Origin: Pedococcus cremeus
Lineage (GTDB): Bacteria > Actinomycetota > Actinomycetes > Actinomycetales > Dermatophilaceae
Length of the DNA stretch: 64,000 bases
NCBI RefSeq assembly: GCF_900111375.1
Contig: NZ_FOHB01000010.1
Location: forward strand, 62,001 to 126,000
Direction of reading: 5' to 3'
Position numbers and translations under genes: made by a program. How positions within the stretch are numbered: the stretch's first letter is position 1; each line of letters begins with the position of its first letter. Shown in pieces: positions 1-7,409 of the stretch. Below the pieces are notes generated by a model. The model ran no database searches. It saw only the letters and a list, made by a program, of their open reading frames with translations, and was not told where the DNA came from.

Positions 1-1271
1 GGGTTCACCCCGACGGCGAGGTCGTGCACCACCCCGAGCGACATGCCGGCCGCCTTGGCGTCGCGCTGCACGGCGGCGAGCTGGCCGTCGAGCAGCCACT
101 GCAGCCAGCGGTGGAAGTCGACCCGGTCTCGATGGGTCTCGCGGAACGCGGCCACCTCCGCGCTCGCCGGGTCCTGCAGGCCCGCGGGCCAGGCGGTCCA
201 CGGCAGCCCGTGCTCCTCGGCCAGCGCGCACCAGGTCGCGAAGGTCAGCAGGCCCTCGCCCTCGGTGCGGCAGTAGCGGGCGAAGTCGCGGGCCCGCCGG
301 CCCGTGAGCCCGAGCCGGTAGACCTCCTCGAGGGCGGCGCGCTTGGCCGCCCACACCGCGTCGCGGTCGATGGTGTCGTCGGTGTTCAGGGCCCGCCCGG
401 ACTCGGCCGCCTCGCGCGCCCGGCGCAGGGCGGCCCCGGTGAGCCCGGCCGCCTCGGGGATCTCCTCCACGCGCAGGTAGACGGGGTTGACGAAGCGGCG
501 GGTGGTCGGCAGGTAGGGCGAGGGCTCCATCGGCGGCACGGGCTCGGCGGCGTGGAGCGGGTTGACCAGCACGAAGTCGGCGCCGAGGTCCTCCCCGGCC
601 CAGGCCGCCAGCTCCGCGAGGTCGGAGAGGTCGCCGATGCCCCAGGAGCGCTCCGAGCGCACCTGGTAGACCTGCTCCATCAGGCCCCAGACCCGGCCGT
701 CGCGCAGGCTCTCTGGCAGGGCGAGGGTGGCGGGTGTGACGACGAGGGTGGCGGTGGCGATGTGCGGCGACCCGGCCGCACTCCCGGTGCCAGCCGCCTC
801 GGCGGACCGGTCGACCGCCGCTGCTCCGATGTGGGCGTGGAGCCGGTGCCAGCCGAGCGGCAGGTCGGCGGGCAGCTCGAAGGTCGCCTCGCCGACCAGC
901 ACGCCGTCGACCTCGCGTGGCTCGACCCAGTGGTCGACCTGCGGCACCACCCGGGTGGTGCCGTCCTCGAGCTCGACCTCCACCCGCACCGACGAACCGT
1001 GCGGCACGTGGACGGGCACCCACGGCGTCCAGCCCTCGCGGCACACGACGGTGGGCGGGAGGACGCGGCGCCACTGGCGCTCGTCGACAGCGTCCAGCGA
1101 CCGGGCCACCTGCTCGTCATCGGCGGCCTCGACACCGAGCGCACCGAGCACGGCGCGGATCGTGGCGTCCGCGACGGTGACGTGCGCGCCCTGCCAGTCC
1201 CAGTACTCCGTGGCCACCCCGTAGGCGTGGGCCAGGTTGACGAGGGTCGCCCGGGGAGCGGCTGCGTCCAT
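1..1271 (-). CDS. malQ: 4-alpha-glucanotransferase MalQ (partial)
   Basis: This gene runs off the left edge, so only the first 423 or so residues are present and the stop is outside. Reading the minus strand from the ATG at 1271-1269 gives one uninterrupted frame. The first ~150 residues form the beta-rich N-terminal extension common to actinobacterial MalQ. The GH77 domain then opens with VYQVRSERSWGIGDLSDL (about residue 190), followed by DFVLVNPLHAAEP and SPYLPTTRRFVNPVYL, all typical of amylomaltase. The known enzyme moves maltooligosaccharide segments between alpha-1,4-glucans in the cytoplasm during maltodextrin and glycogen turnover. The catalytic Asp and Glu would lie in the missing part. 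It is divergent from the NYN gene, with 109 bases between them. Confidence 0.9.
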   Translation of the reverse strand, partial: MDAAAPRATLVNLAHAYGVATEYWDWQGAHVTVADATIRAVLGALGVEAADDEQVARSLDAVDERQWRRVLPPTVVCREGWTPWVPVHVPHGSSVRVEVELEDGTTRVVPQVDHWVEPREVDGVLVGEATFELPADLPLGWHRLHAHIGAAAVDRSAEAAGTGSAAGSPHIATATLVVTPATLALPESLRDGRVWGLMEQVYQVRSERSWGIGDLSDLAELAAWAGEDLGADFVLVNPLHAAEPVPPMEPSPYLPTTRRFVNPVYLRVEEIPEAAGLTGAALRRAREAAESGRALNTDDTIDRDAVWAAKRAALEEVYRLGLTGRRARDFARYCRTEGEGLLTFATWCALAEEHGLPWTAWPAGLQDPASAEVAAFRETHRDRVDFHRWLQWLLDGQLAAVQRDAKAAGMSLGVVHDLAVGVN

Positions 1272-1380
1272 GGCGGTCACTCCTTCGGCAGGGTCGTGCC
1301 GGCCACCCACCGGCGGCTCGCAGTCTGCCAGACGGTCGAGTCGGCCACCCGCAACCTCGTGCTGGCCCTAAGGTCGAGCC

Positions 1381-1947
1381 ATGGCCGAGTCCAGCCCGCG
1401 CACCACCTACGTCCTGGTCGACGGCGAGAACATCGACGCCACGCTCGGCACGTCGATCCTGTCGCGGCGCCCGCAACCCGAGGAGCGGCCCCGCTGGGAC
1501 CGGCTGCTGCAGTTCGCCGAGGAGGAGTGGAGCCACCCCGTCCGTGGGCTGTTCTTCCTCGCAGCGAACAGCGACCTGCCGATGCCGTTCGTGCAGGCCC
1601 TGCTGGCCATGGGCTACCGGCCGATCCCGCTCTCGGGCGGCCCGCACGAGAAGGTCGTCGACCTCGCGATCCAGCGCACCATGGTCGCGCTCCAGGAGCG
1701 CGAGGCCGACGTCATGCTGGTCAGCCACGACGGTGACTTCCTGCCCCAGCTCGAGCAGCTGGTCGACGGGAAGCGCCAGGTGGGCGTGGTGGCCTTCGAG
1801 GAGTTCGCCAACGCCGGCTTCCTGCGGCTCGAGGAGCGCGGGCTCGAGTTCTTCGACCTCGAGTACGACGTGCGCGCGTTCCGGTCCCCGCTCCCGCGGG
1901 TGCGGATCATCCCGATCGACGAGTTCGACCCGGCCGACTTCCTGTAG
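1381..1947 (+). CDS. NYN domain protein (DUF88-type, PIN-like nuclease fold)
   Basis: A 188-residue soluble protein. The N-terminus has YVLVDGENIDATL, the first acidic strand of NYN/PIN-like folds. Further acidic motifs follow: ANSDLPMPF, KVVDLAIQRTM near residue 95 and VMLVSHDGDFLPQLEQL near 115. This spacing of Asp residues matches the metal-binding site of NYN (YacP/Nedd4-BP1-like) RNases. The family is linked to RNA processing or decay, but the substrate of this member is unknown. It starts at ATG 1381 and ends 23 bases before the LON-domain gene, so the two may be co-transcribed. Confidence 0.85.
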   Translation: MAESSPRTTYVLVDGENIDATLGTSILSRRPQPEERPRWDRLLQFAEEEWSHPVRGLFFLAANSDLPMPFVQALLAMGYRPIPLSGGPHEKVVDLAIQRTMVALQEREADVMLVSHDGDFLPQLEQLVDGKRQVGVVAFEEFANAGFLRLEERGLEFFDLEYDVRAFRSPLPRVRIIPIDEFDPADFL

Positions 1948-1970
1948 GCCGCCTGCGCCAGGAGGCTCCG

Positions 1971-2624
1971 ATGGCCGTGCTGCCGCTGTTCCCCCTCGGC
2001 ACCGTGCTCGTGCCCGGAGCCCAGCTGCCCCTGCAGGTCTTCGAGCCCCGTTACCTGCAGCTGCTGAGCGACCTCGTCGAGCAGCAGGACGAGCGCCCGC
2101 CCGTCTTCGGCGTGGTCGCGATCCGCGAGGGCTTCGAGGTCGGCGAGGACGGGGTGCGGGCGCTCTACCCGGTCGGCTGTGCCGCCCGGCTCACCCACGC
2201 CGCGGCGCTGGGCGAAGGGCTGTTCCTCATCGTCTCGACCGGCACCTCGCGGTTCCACCTCGACGCCGTCGACGAGACCGCCGACACGCCCTACCTGCGC
2301 GGCCTCGTCACCTGGCTCGGCGAGCCACTGGGCGACCCCGGTGCCGTCGCCGACCTCGCCGCCCGGCTGCGCACCGAGCTGAGTCGCTACCGCGCCGACG
2401 TGGGCGCCGAGCCGCTGGAGCCGCCGGACGACCCCGCCGCCCTGGCCTACTGGACGCCGCAGGCCATGACGCTCGACCTCGGTGACCGCCAGCTGCTGCT
2501 CGCCAGCAGCGACACCGAGGCGAGGCTGCGGCTCGCGCTGCAGCTCGTGCGGCGCGAGCGGGCGGTGCTCGACTCGCTCGGCGCCGTGGGGAGGCCCCCG
2601 GAGCCGCCCGTGAACCTGAACTGA
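1971..2624 (+). CDS. LON substrate-binding domain protein
   Basis: A 217-residue protein with the N-terminal domain of Lon and no ATPase or protease part. LPLFPLGTVLVPGAQLPLQVFEPRYLQLLSDL at the start is the classic entry to this fold (a hydrophobic strand, then the FEPRY-type helix). The rest is a beta-rich and then helical region of the expected length for stand-alone LON-domain proteins. The start ATG at 1971 follows an AGGAGG-like site. These proteins are common in actinobacteria, and a role in substrate recognition or protein quality control is assumed but not shown. It follows the NYN gene by 23 bases, suggesting an operon. Confidence 0.88.
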   Translation: MAVLPLFPLGTVLVPGAQLPLQVFEPRYLQLLSDLVEQQDERPPVFGVVAIREGFEVGEDGVRALYPVGCAARLTHAAALGEGLFLIVSTGTSRFHLDAVDETADTPYLRGLVTWLGEPLGDPGAVADLAARLRTELSRYRADVGAEPLEPPDDPAALAYWTPQAMTLDLGDRQLLLASSDTEARLRLALQLVRRERAVLDSLGAVGRPPEPPVNLN

Positions 2625-2748
2625 GCCCGCCGGCATACCGGCTTGGTGTGCCGCGTGCCCGGTATGCCGCGGGCGCCGGCGACGGCGCACCGCACCGCGC
2701 GTGGGCGTCCGCGTTGCCGACGGGGTGGGCCGGTGTTTCCATCGACCG

Positions 2749-3876
2749 GTGAGAGTGGTGGTGACCGGGGCGGGCGGCTACGTCGGGCGCCGGCTGGTGC
2801 CGGTGCTGCTCAAGCGAGGCCACGAGGTGACCGCGACGTTCTCCCGAGCGGGCACGGCCGACCGCTTCCCGTGGCGCGACGACGTCACCGTGGCCGTCAT
2901 GGACGTCGGTGACGCCGGGCAGGTGGTGGCGGCCCTCGAGGGAGCCGAGTCGGTCTACTACCTCGTGCACGGCATGGGCGGTCCCGACTTCGTGGCGCAG
3001 GACCGGCAGGCGGCGCACCACCTCGCGCACGCCGCGATCGAGCACGACGTGGCACGGATCGTCTACCTCTCCGGGCTGCTGCCGCCCGGGCCCACCGAAC
3101 GCCTGTCGGCGCACCTGCGCTCGCGGCACGAGGTCGAGCAGATCCTCTCCGCCTCCGGCGTGCCGACCACCACGCTGCGCGCGGCCATCATCGTCGGCAG
3201 CGGGTCGACCTCGTTCGAGGTGCTGCGCCAGCTGTCGGAGCGGCTGCCGGTGCGTGCGCTGCCCGGCTGGATGCGGTCGACCGTGCAGCCCGTCGCGGTC
3301 ACCGACGTGCTCGAGGTGCTGGCCCGCTGCCTCGAGATCGAACCCGCCACGCGCTCCTACGACATCGGCGGTGAGGAGCGGCTGTCCTACCGCCACCTGC
3401 TCGACCTCTACGCCGAGGTCGCGGGGCTGGTGCGCGCGGAGGTGACGCTGCCCGTGGCCCCGACCCTGCTGGTCGGGTGGCTGGCCGGGCAACTGACCGA
3501 CGTGCCCTCCTCCACCGTCGAGGCCCTCGTCGGCAGCCTGCACCACGACATGGTGTGCCGGGAGGGCGACTTCCGCACCGCCCTGCTGCCGGAGGGCTGG
3601 GAGCTGACCCCGCTGCGCGAGGCGCTCGAGCGGGCCCTGGCCGCGCCGATCCTGCCTGGCTTGGGTGGGGAGGGTTCGGTCGGGAACGGCTCAGCTGGGG
3701 CGGACCGGCCGGTCGACCTGCTCGGCCCGGTGCCCGGCGACCCGGACTGGGCCGGGGGCTCCATCTCGGTCGAGGGCGGCAGGGCCGTGCGGCGGCCGCG
3801 CAACCCCGCGGAGTCGCTGCTCCTGGGGCTCCCCCGCTTCGGTCGGTCGCCCTGGGGCGCCGACCGGCACACCTGA
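2749..3876 (+). CDS. NAD(P)-binding epimerase/NmrA-like protein
   Basis: The product is 375 residues from GTG 2749. The frame is open further upstream to 2701, but the Rossmann strand begins right after 2749 (VRVVVTGAGGYVGRRL), so the longer start is unlikely. GxGGYxGRRL is the dinucleotide-binding loop. IVYLSGLLP and the RHEVEQILSASGVPTTTLRA stretch are typical of atypical SDRs of the NmrA/'SDR family oxidoreductase' group. The last ~70 residues are Pro/Gly-rich with weaker conservation and may be a DUF2867-like remnant. The substrate is unknown. The stop codon lies inside a four-copy 13-bp tandem repeat. Two GTATGCC-type words sit just upstream, at 2632 and 2662. Confidence 0.82.
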   Translation: MRVVVTGAGGYVGRRLVPVLLKRGHEVTATFSRAGTADRFPWRDDVTVAVMDVGDAGQVVAALEGAESVYYLVHGMGGPDFVAQDRQAAHHLAHAAIEHDVARIVYLSGLLPPGPTERLSAHLRSRHEVEQILSASGVPTTTLRAAIIVGSGSTSFEVLRQLSERLPVRALPGWMRSTVQPVAVTDVLEVLARCLEIEPATRSYDIGGEERLSYRHLLDLYAEVAGLVRAEVTLPVAPTLLVGWLAGQLTDVPSSTVEALVGSLHHDMVCREGDFRTALLPEGWELTPLREALERALAAPILPGLGGEGSVGNGSAGADRPVDLLGPVPGDPDWAGGSISVEGGRAVRRPRNPAESLLLGLPRFGRSPWGADRHT

Positions 3877-3913
3877 CCGGCACACCTGACCGGCACCCCT
3901 GACCGGCACCCCG
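3862..3913 (+). repeat. 4 x 13-bp tandem repeat across a stop codon
   Basis: Four head-to-tail copies of GACCGGCACACCT occur at 3862-3874, 3875-3887, 3888-3900 and 3901-3913. The first two are identical, and the last two carry small changes. The repeat starts inside the last codons of the epimerase-like gene and supplies its TGA (CACCTGACC). Each unit contains CCTGACC, so repeat expansion or contraction would keep a stop nearby. Confidence 0.85.
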
Positions 3914-4102
3914 GACGAGCGCGCAAGAACAAGCGCCACGGCGGGAACGCCGGATCGGGACGGGTCGGGACGAGCCGGAGCGAACCGGGCTGGGGGCTCA
4001 CAGGATTCGGAAGTCGTTGTGCCGGAACGGTGGCGTGACGCCAGTCACAGGCGCAGTATGGGACGGGGTCCACCTCGCCTTCCTCGACCCGTGGGAGTCA
4101 CC
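3877..4102. other. Intergenic region, tandem repeat tail and possible operator
   Basis: These 226 bases lie between the epimerase-like gene and the next gene. The first third is the 13-bp repeat. Near the right end GTGAC-GCCA-GTCAC (4035-4048) is a small perfect palindrome, followed by CAGTATGGG, which could serve as a weak -10 region. No coding frame has convincing features here. Confidence 0.4.
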
Positions 4103-4819
4103 ATGTCGCGACGCGTCGCTCTTTCCCCGGACATCGTCCCTGTGCTCTCGACCGGACGTCACCGCTCACCCCGCAAGGGCGCCTGCTTCATGGAGATGGC
4201 GTCCTTCCTCGCGGGCGAGCGGTGGAGCGACCATCCGAAGTGCACGCATCCGCTGCTGGCCGGACTGGCCCGCCAGATCAACGACACGGTGCCCGACTCC
4301 GTGCGCTCCCGGCTCGCGCCGATGATTCCCTCCGTGATCGGCCTGACGAGCGACGACCTGCACGTCGACGCCCGGCTGGCCCTGCACTGCGCCACGACCG
4401 CGCTGCCGGTCGCGTCCGCCACCCGGCAGAACGTGCTGGCCCTCGGGATCCTCTCGTGTGAGCGGGTGCTCGCCGAGCTCGACGGCAGGCCGCGCGACAG
4501 CATGACGCCGCGGTCGCGGGAGGTGCTCGACCGGGTGCCGGCCGCTGAGCAGTGGGCGCGCGAGTTCCGCGCCGACCTGCCGTTGACGGCACGGGCCTTC
4601 CGTCGTCAGACCGCGCCCCACCTGGTGGCGCTCGCGGTCGAGGGCATGTCCGAGGCCTGCGTCGAGGACCCGTACGGCCAGCTCGTCGACCTGCTCGCCG
4701 ACTGCATCGCGATGACCGCCGAGATGGTGGGCCCGCGCACGGCGACCGGCACACCGGTCACGTGGGGCGGCGCCCCCGACGGGTCGGACGTGCCGGAGCG
4801 AGCCGCCGCAGACAGCTGA
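4103..4819 (+). CDS. Conserved hypothetical protein
   Basis: A 238-residue protein of unknown function from ATG 4103. The open frame extends back to 4019, but that part is low-quality Arg/Pro sequence, and the start at 4103 follows a GGGAG site. The most conserved-looking block is GACFMEMASFLAGERWSDHP (residues 27-46), followed by CTHPLLAGLARQIND, with Cys, Trp and His residues that look functional. The remainder is helical, with no transmembrane segment and no signal peptide. I recall similar sequences as uncharacterised actinobacterial proteins and cannot assign a role. Confidence 0.75.
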   Translation: MSRRVALSPDIVPVLSTGRHRSPRKGACFMEMASFLAGERWSDHPKCTHPLLAGLARQINDTVPDSVRSRLAPMIPSVIGLTSDDLHVDARLALHCATTALPVASATRQNVLALGILSCERVLAELDGRPRDSMTPRSREVLDRVPAAEQWAREFRADLPLTARAFRRQTAPHLVALAVEGMSEACVEDPYGQLVDLLADCIAMTAEMVGPRTATGTPVTWGGAPDGSDVPERAAADS

Positions 4820-5048
4820 CGCGCCCCAGCGAGTCCTGGCCCGAGGCCTGGGGTTCGACGGACAGCCGCTGGCCGCCCCCACCATCAGCGTGCGGGGCGG
4901 CTTCGGCCTGTTCGAGGCGCTGCTGCAGGCGGCTGCGGATCTCCTCTGGGGCGAGCTGCGCCCGTCGACGCTGGTCACGGGCCATGATGGCTCCCGTGGC
5001 GGCGACACCGGCGAGACCGGCGATGCCGAGGACCTTCCAGAGCTTCAC
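4758..5048 (-). CDS. Small membrane-anchored protein (uncertain)
   Basis: A 96-codon frame starting at GTG 5048. Residues 2-22 (KLWKVLGIAGLAGVAATGAI) form one clean membrane segment. A basic stretch (ARDQRRRAQL) and an amphipathic helix (EEIRSRLQQRLEQAEAA) follow, the usual plan of small actinobacterial inner-membrane proteins. The last ~35 residues are low-complexity and overlap the 3' end of the opposite-strand gene by 62 bases, so the true protein may have read into neighbouring sequence after losing an earlier stop. There is no strong ribosome site. It lies divergent from the papain-fold gene, with only 15 bases between the starts. Confidence 0.5.
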   Translation of the reverse strand: MKLWKVLGIAGLAGVAATGAIMARDQRRRAQLAPEEIRSRLQQRLEQAEAAPHADGGGGQRLSVEPQASGQDSLGRVSCLRRLAPARPTRRGRRPT

Positions 5049-5063
5049 GGCAGGAGCACCCCT

Positions 5064-5738
5064 TTGAACGAGCCGGCGTCGGACGACGCAGTGCTGAGCC
5101 TAGAGGCCGCCGTCGACCTCACCCGGACCGGTGACGTGTGGCTGTTCCGTGGCCGCTCGGCCGCCGACCACGCCATCCGTGCGGTCACCAACGCCCCGGT
5201 CAACCACGTGGGCATGGCCGTGGTGCTCGACGACCTGCCGCCGCTGATGTGGCACGCCGAGCTGGGCCACGGCCTGCTCGACGTGTGGACCGGCACCCAC
5301 CACCGTGGCGTGCAGCTGCACGACCTGCGGGAGGCGGTGGTCCAGTGGTGCGGCCGCTACGAGCAGCGTGCCTGGCTCCGGCAGCTCGAGACCCCGGTCA
5401 CCCGCGAGATGGAGGACGCCGTGCTGCGCACCATCGCCCGGCTCGACGGCACGCCCTTCCCGGCCACCGTGGCGCTGGCCGGCCGGTGGCTGCGCGGGCG
5501 TGTGCGCCGGCGCGCTCCCGTCGAGACGACCTACTGCGCGGAGGTCGTCGCCGCGACCTACCAGGCCATGGGGCTGCTCGACGGCGAGCGACCCACCAAC
5601 TACTACGACCCCGGCATGTTCTGGTCGGGCGACGGCCTGCGGCTCCTCGGCGGCGGGCGCCTGGGCGAGGAGATCCGCGTCTCCGTGCCGGTCGGCCAGC
5701 CCGGCACGACCTCCGAGACCTCGGTCCGCCGCGGCTGA
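5064..5738 (+). CDS. YiiX-like permuted papain-fold protein
   Basis: A 224-residue protein. I chose the rare TTG start at 5064 because AGGAG at 5052-5056 sits eight bases upstream and the family sequence begins there. Upstream residues in the same frame lack similarity. GDVWLFRGRSAADHAIRAVT and NHVGMAVVL give the N-terminal half with its His, and TTYCAEVVAATYQAMGLL the C-terminal half with the Cys. This His-before-Cys order is that of the permuted NlpC/P60-papain fold (YiiX/YebB, C92-like). Such proteins are predicted cysteine peptidases, amidases or acyltransferases, and the substrate is unknown. No signal peptide is visible. Confidence 0.75.
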   Translation: MNEPASDDAVLSLEAAVDLTRTGDVWLFRGRSAADHAIRAVTNAPVNHVGMAVVLDDLPPLMWHAELGHGLLDVWTGTHHRGVQLHDLREAVVQWCGRYEQRAWLRQLETPVTREMEDAVLRTIARLDGTPFPATVALAGRWLRGRVRRRAPVETTYCAEVVAATYQAMGLLDGERPTNYYDPGMFWSGDGLRLLGGGRLGEEIRVSVPVGQPGTTSETSVRRG

Positions 5739-5745
5739 GGCGCCC

Positions 5746-5776
5746 ACTTGGGGCCGCTCGGTCGGCGACCCCAAGT
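5746..5776. terminator. Hairpin after the papain-fold gene
   Basis: ACTTGGGG (5746-5753) and CCCCAAGT (5769-5776) are perfect inverted copies separated by 15 bases, starting 7 bases after the stop codon. There is no U-run, so this is at best a weak or factor-dependent terminator. Confidence 0.4.
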
Positions 5777-5853
5777 CGGCGCCAAGCCCCGCTCAAGCGG
5801 GTGGTCGCACGGTGGTGCCCAGCAACCGCTGGAACCCACAAGGAGCACCACCC

Positions 5854-7326
5854 ATGACCATCGAGCTCACGCCAGACGTCGAGAGCCCCCTCACCAACAC
5901 CGTCGAGAGCGCCGTCGAGAACAGGCCCGTCACCGCCACGCGCGCCGAGTCCCTGCGCGGCCTCGCGGGCGGCTCCGTCCACCTGCCCGGTGACCCCGGC
6001 TACGACACCGCCCGTATGCCGTGGAGCGCCGCCGTCGACCAGCGCCCCGCCGCGGTGGCGCACCCGCGCACCGTCGCCGAGGTCGCGGCCGTCGTGCGTG
6101 CCGCCCGCGACGCCGGCCTGCGCGTGGCGCCGCAGAGCACGGGCCACAACGCCGCCCCGCTCGCGGCCCGCGGACTCGACGACGTCGTGCTCCTGCGCAC
6201 CTCGGCCATGGACGCCGTCAGCGTCGACCCGCACCGCCGGGTGGCCCGCGTCGAGGGCGGAGCGCTGTGGCTGCCCGCCGTCGAGGCCGCCGGCGCCCAT
6301 GGCCTCGCCGCCCTGCACGGCTCATCGCCCGACGTCGGCATCGCCGGCTACACCCTGGGTGGTGGCATCGGCTGGTACGCCCGCAAGCTCGGGCTGGCCA
6401 CCAACAGCCTCACCGCCGTGGAGCTCGTCCTCGCCGACGGCTCGCACGTGCGGGCGGACGCCCACACCAACCGAGAGCTCTTCTGGGCCCTCCGCGGTGG
6501 CGGCGGCAACTTCGGCGTCGTCACGGCGCTGGAGTTCCGGCTCTACCCGATCCCCACGGCATACGCGGGCATGCTCGTCTGGGACGTCAGCGAGGCCGAG
6601 CGCGTGCTGCGGCGCTGGGCCGCCTGGGCGCCCGAGGCGCCCGACGAGGTGACCACCGCCTTCCGCATCCTCCACGTGCCGCCGCTGCCGGAGGTGCCGG
6701 AGCCGATGCGCGGCCGCGCCCTCGTCGTCATCGACGGCGCGGTGCTCGGCAGCGACGAGTGGTCGGCCTCGGTGCTCGGGGCCCTGCGTGACCTCGGCCC
6801 GGAGATGGACACCTTCGCCCGCGTGCCGGCACCGAGCCTCGCGCGGCTGCACATGGACCCCGAGGGGCCGACACCGGTCGTCTCCGACACGGCGATGCTT
6901 TCCGCCCTGCCCGAGGCGGCGGTCGACGCCTTCCTCACCGAGGTGGGACCCGGCTCGCAGTCCTCGCTGCTCATGGCCGAGCTGCGCCAGCTCGGCGGTG
7001 CCCTCGGGCGCTCGCACCCGGGCAGCGGCGTGCTCGACCGGCTGGACGCCGAGTTCGTGCTCTTCGGCGGTGCGCTCGCAGCCGACCCGGAGATGGCGGC
7101 CCGCGGCCACGCCGACGCGCAGCGGCTGGTGGGTGCCCTGTCCGCCCACGCCAACGGACGGCAGTACCTCAACTTCGCCGAGAACCCGGTCGACGCACAC
7201 GCCGGCTACCGCGAGGAGGCCTGGGTGCAGCTGAAGGGCATCCGCTCCGCGGTCGACCCTGACGGGCTGTTCGTGGCCAACCACCGCATCCCACGCCTGT
7301 GGGAGGACGGGCGGCCGACCGACTGA
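5854..7326 (+). CDS. FAD-dependent oxidase with BBE domain
   Basis: A 490-residue flavoprotein of the VAO/PCMH family. The start ATG 5854 follows AAGGAG. Residues 60-200 form the FAD-binding PP-loop domain, with STGHN (His near residue 98, the usual place for covalent FAD linkage) and GYTLGGGIGWYARKLGLA. The second Cys used by bicovalent berberine-bridge enzymes is absent: the GYTLGGG loop has no Cys, so attachment is probably through His only. The C-terminal YLNFAENPVDAHAGYREE is the BBE motif. Relatives oxidise sugars, alcohols or alkaloid-like compounds with O2. The substrate here is not predictable. It precedes the SARP regulator on the same strand, 83 bases away. Confidence 0.88.
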   Translation: MTIELTPDVESPLTNTVESAVENRPVTATRAESLRGLAGGSVHLPGDPGYDTARMPWSAAVDQRPAAVAHPRTVAEVAAVVRAARDAGLRVAPQSTGHNAAPLAARGLDDVVLLRTSAMDAVSVDPHRRVARVEGGALWLPAVEAAGAHGLAALHGSSPDVGIAGYTLGGGIGWYARKLGLATNSLTAVELVLADGSHVRADAHTNRELFWALRGGGGNFGVVTALEFRLYPIPTAYAGMLVWDVSEAERVLRRWAAWAPEAPDEVTTAFRILHVPPLPEVPEPMRGRALVVIDGAVLGSDEWSASVLGALRDLGPEMDTFARVPAPSLARLHMDPEGPTPVVSDTAMLSALPEAAVDAFLTEVGPGSQSSLLMAELRQLGGALGRSHPGSGVLDRLDAEFVLFGGALAADPEMAARGHADAQRLVGALSAHANGRQYLNFAENPVDAHAGYREEAWVQLKGIRSAVDPDGLFVANHRIPRLWEDGRPTD

Positions 7327-7409
7327 CGTCGCGCAGTCGACTGGCTCCCCGTACCCGATCTGGCGAAAGCACCGCTGCCCCGGCCGGTCCGAGACCTATC
7401 CTCCCTCTC

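Noticed and set aside
24-1736. A 570-codon plus-strand frame at the left edge
   Set aside because: It runs antisense to a clear MalQ frame and then overlaps the NYN gene in the wrong frame; its composition is Arg/Gly/His-rich with no domain, typical of a shadow in GC-rich DNA.
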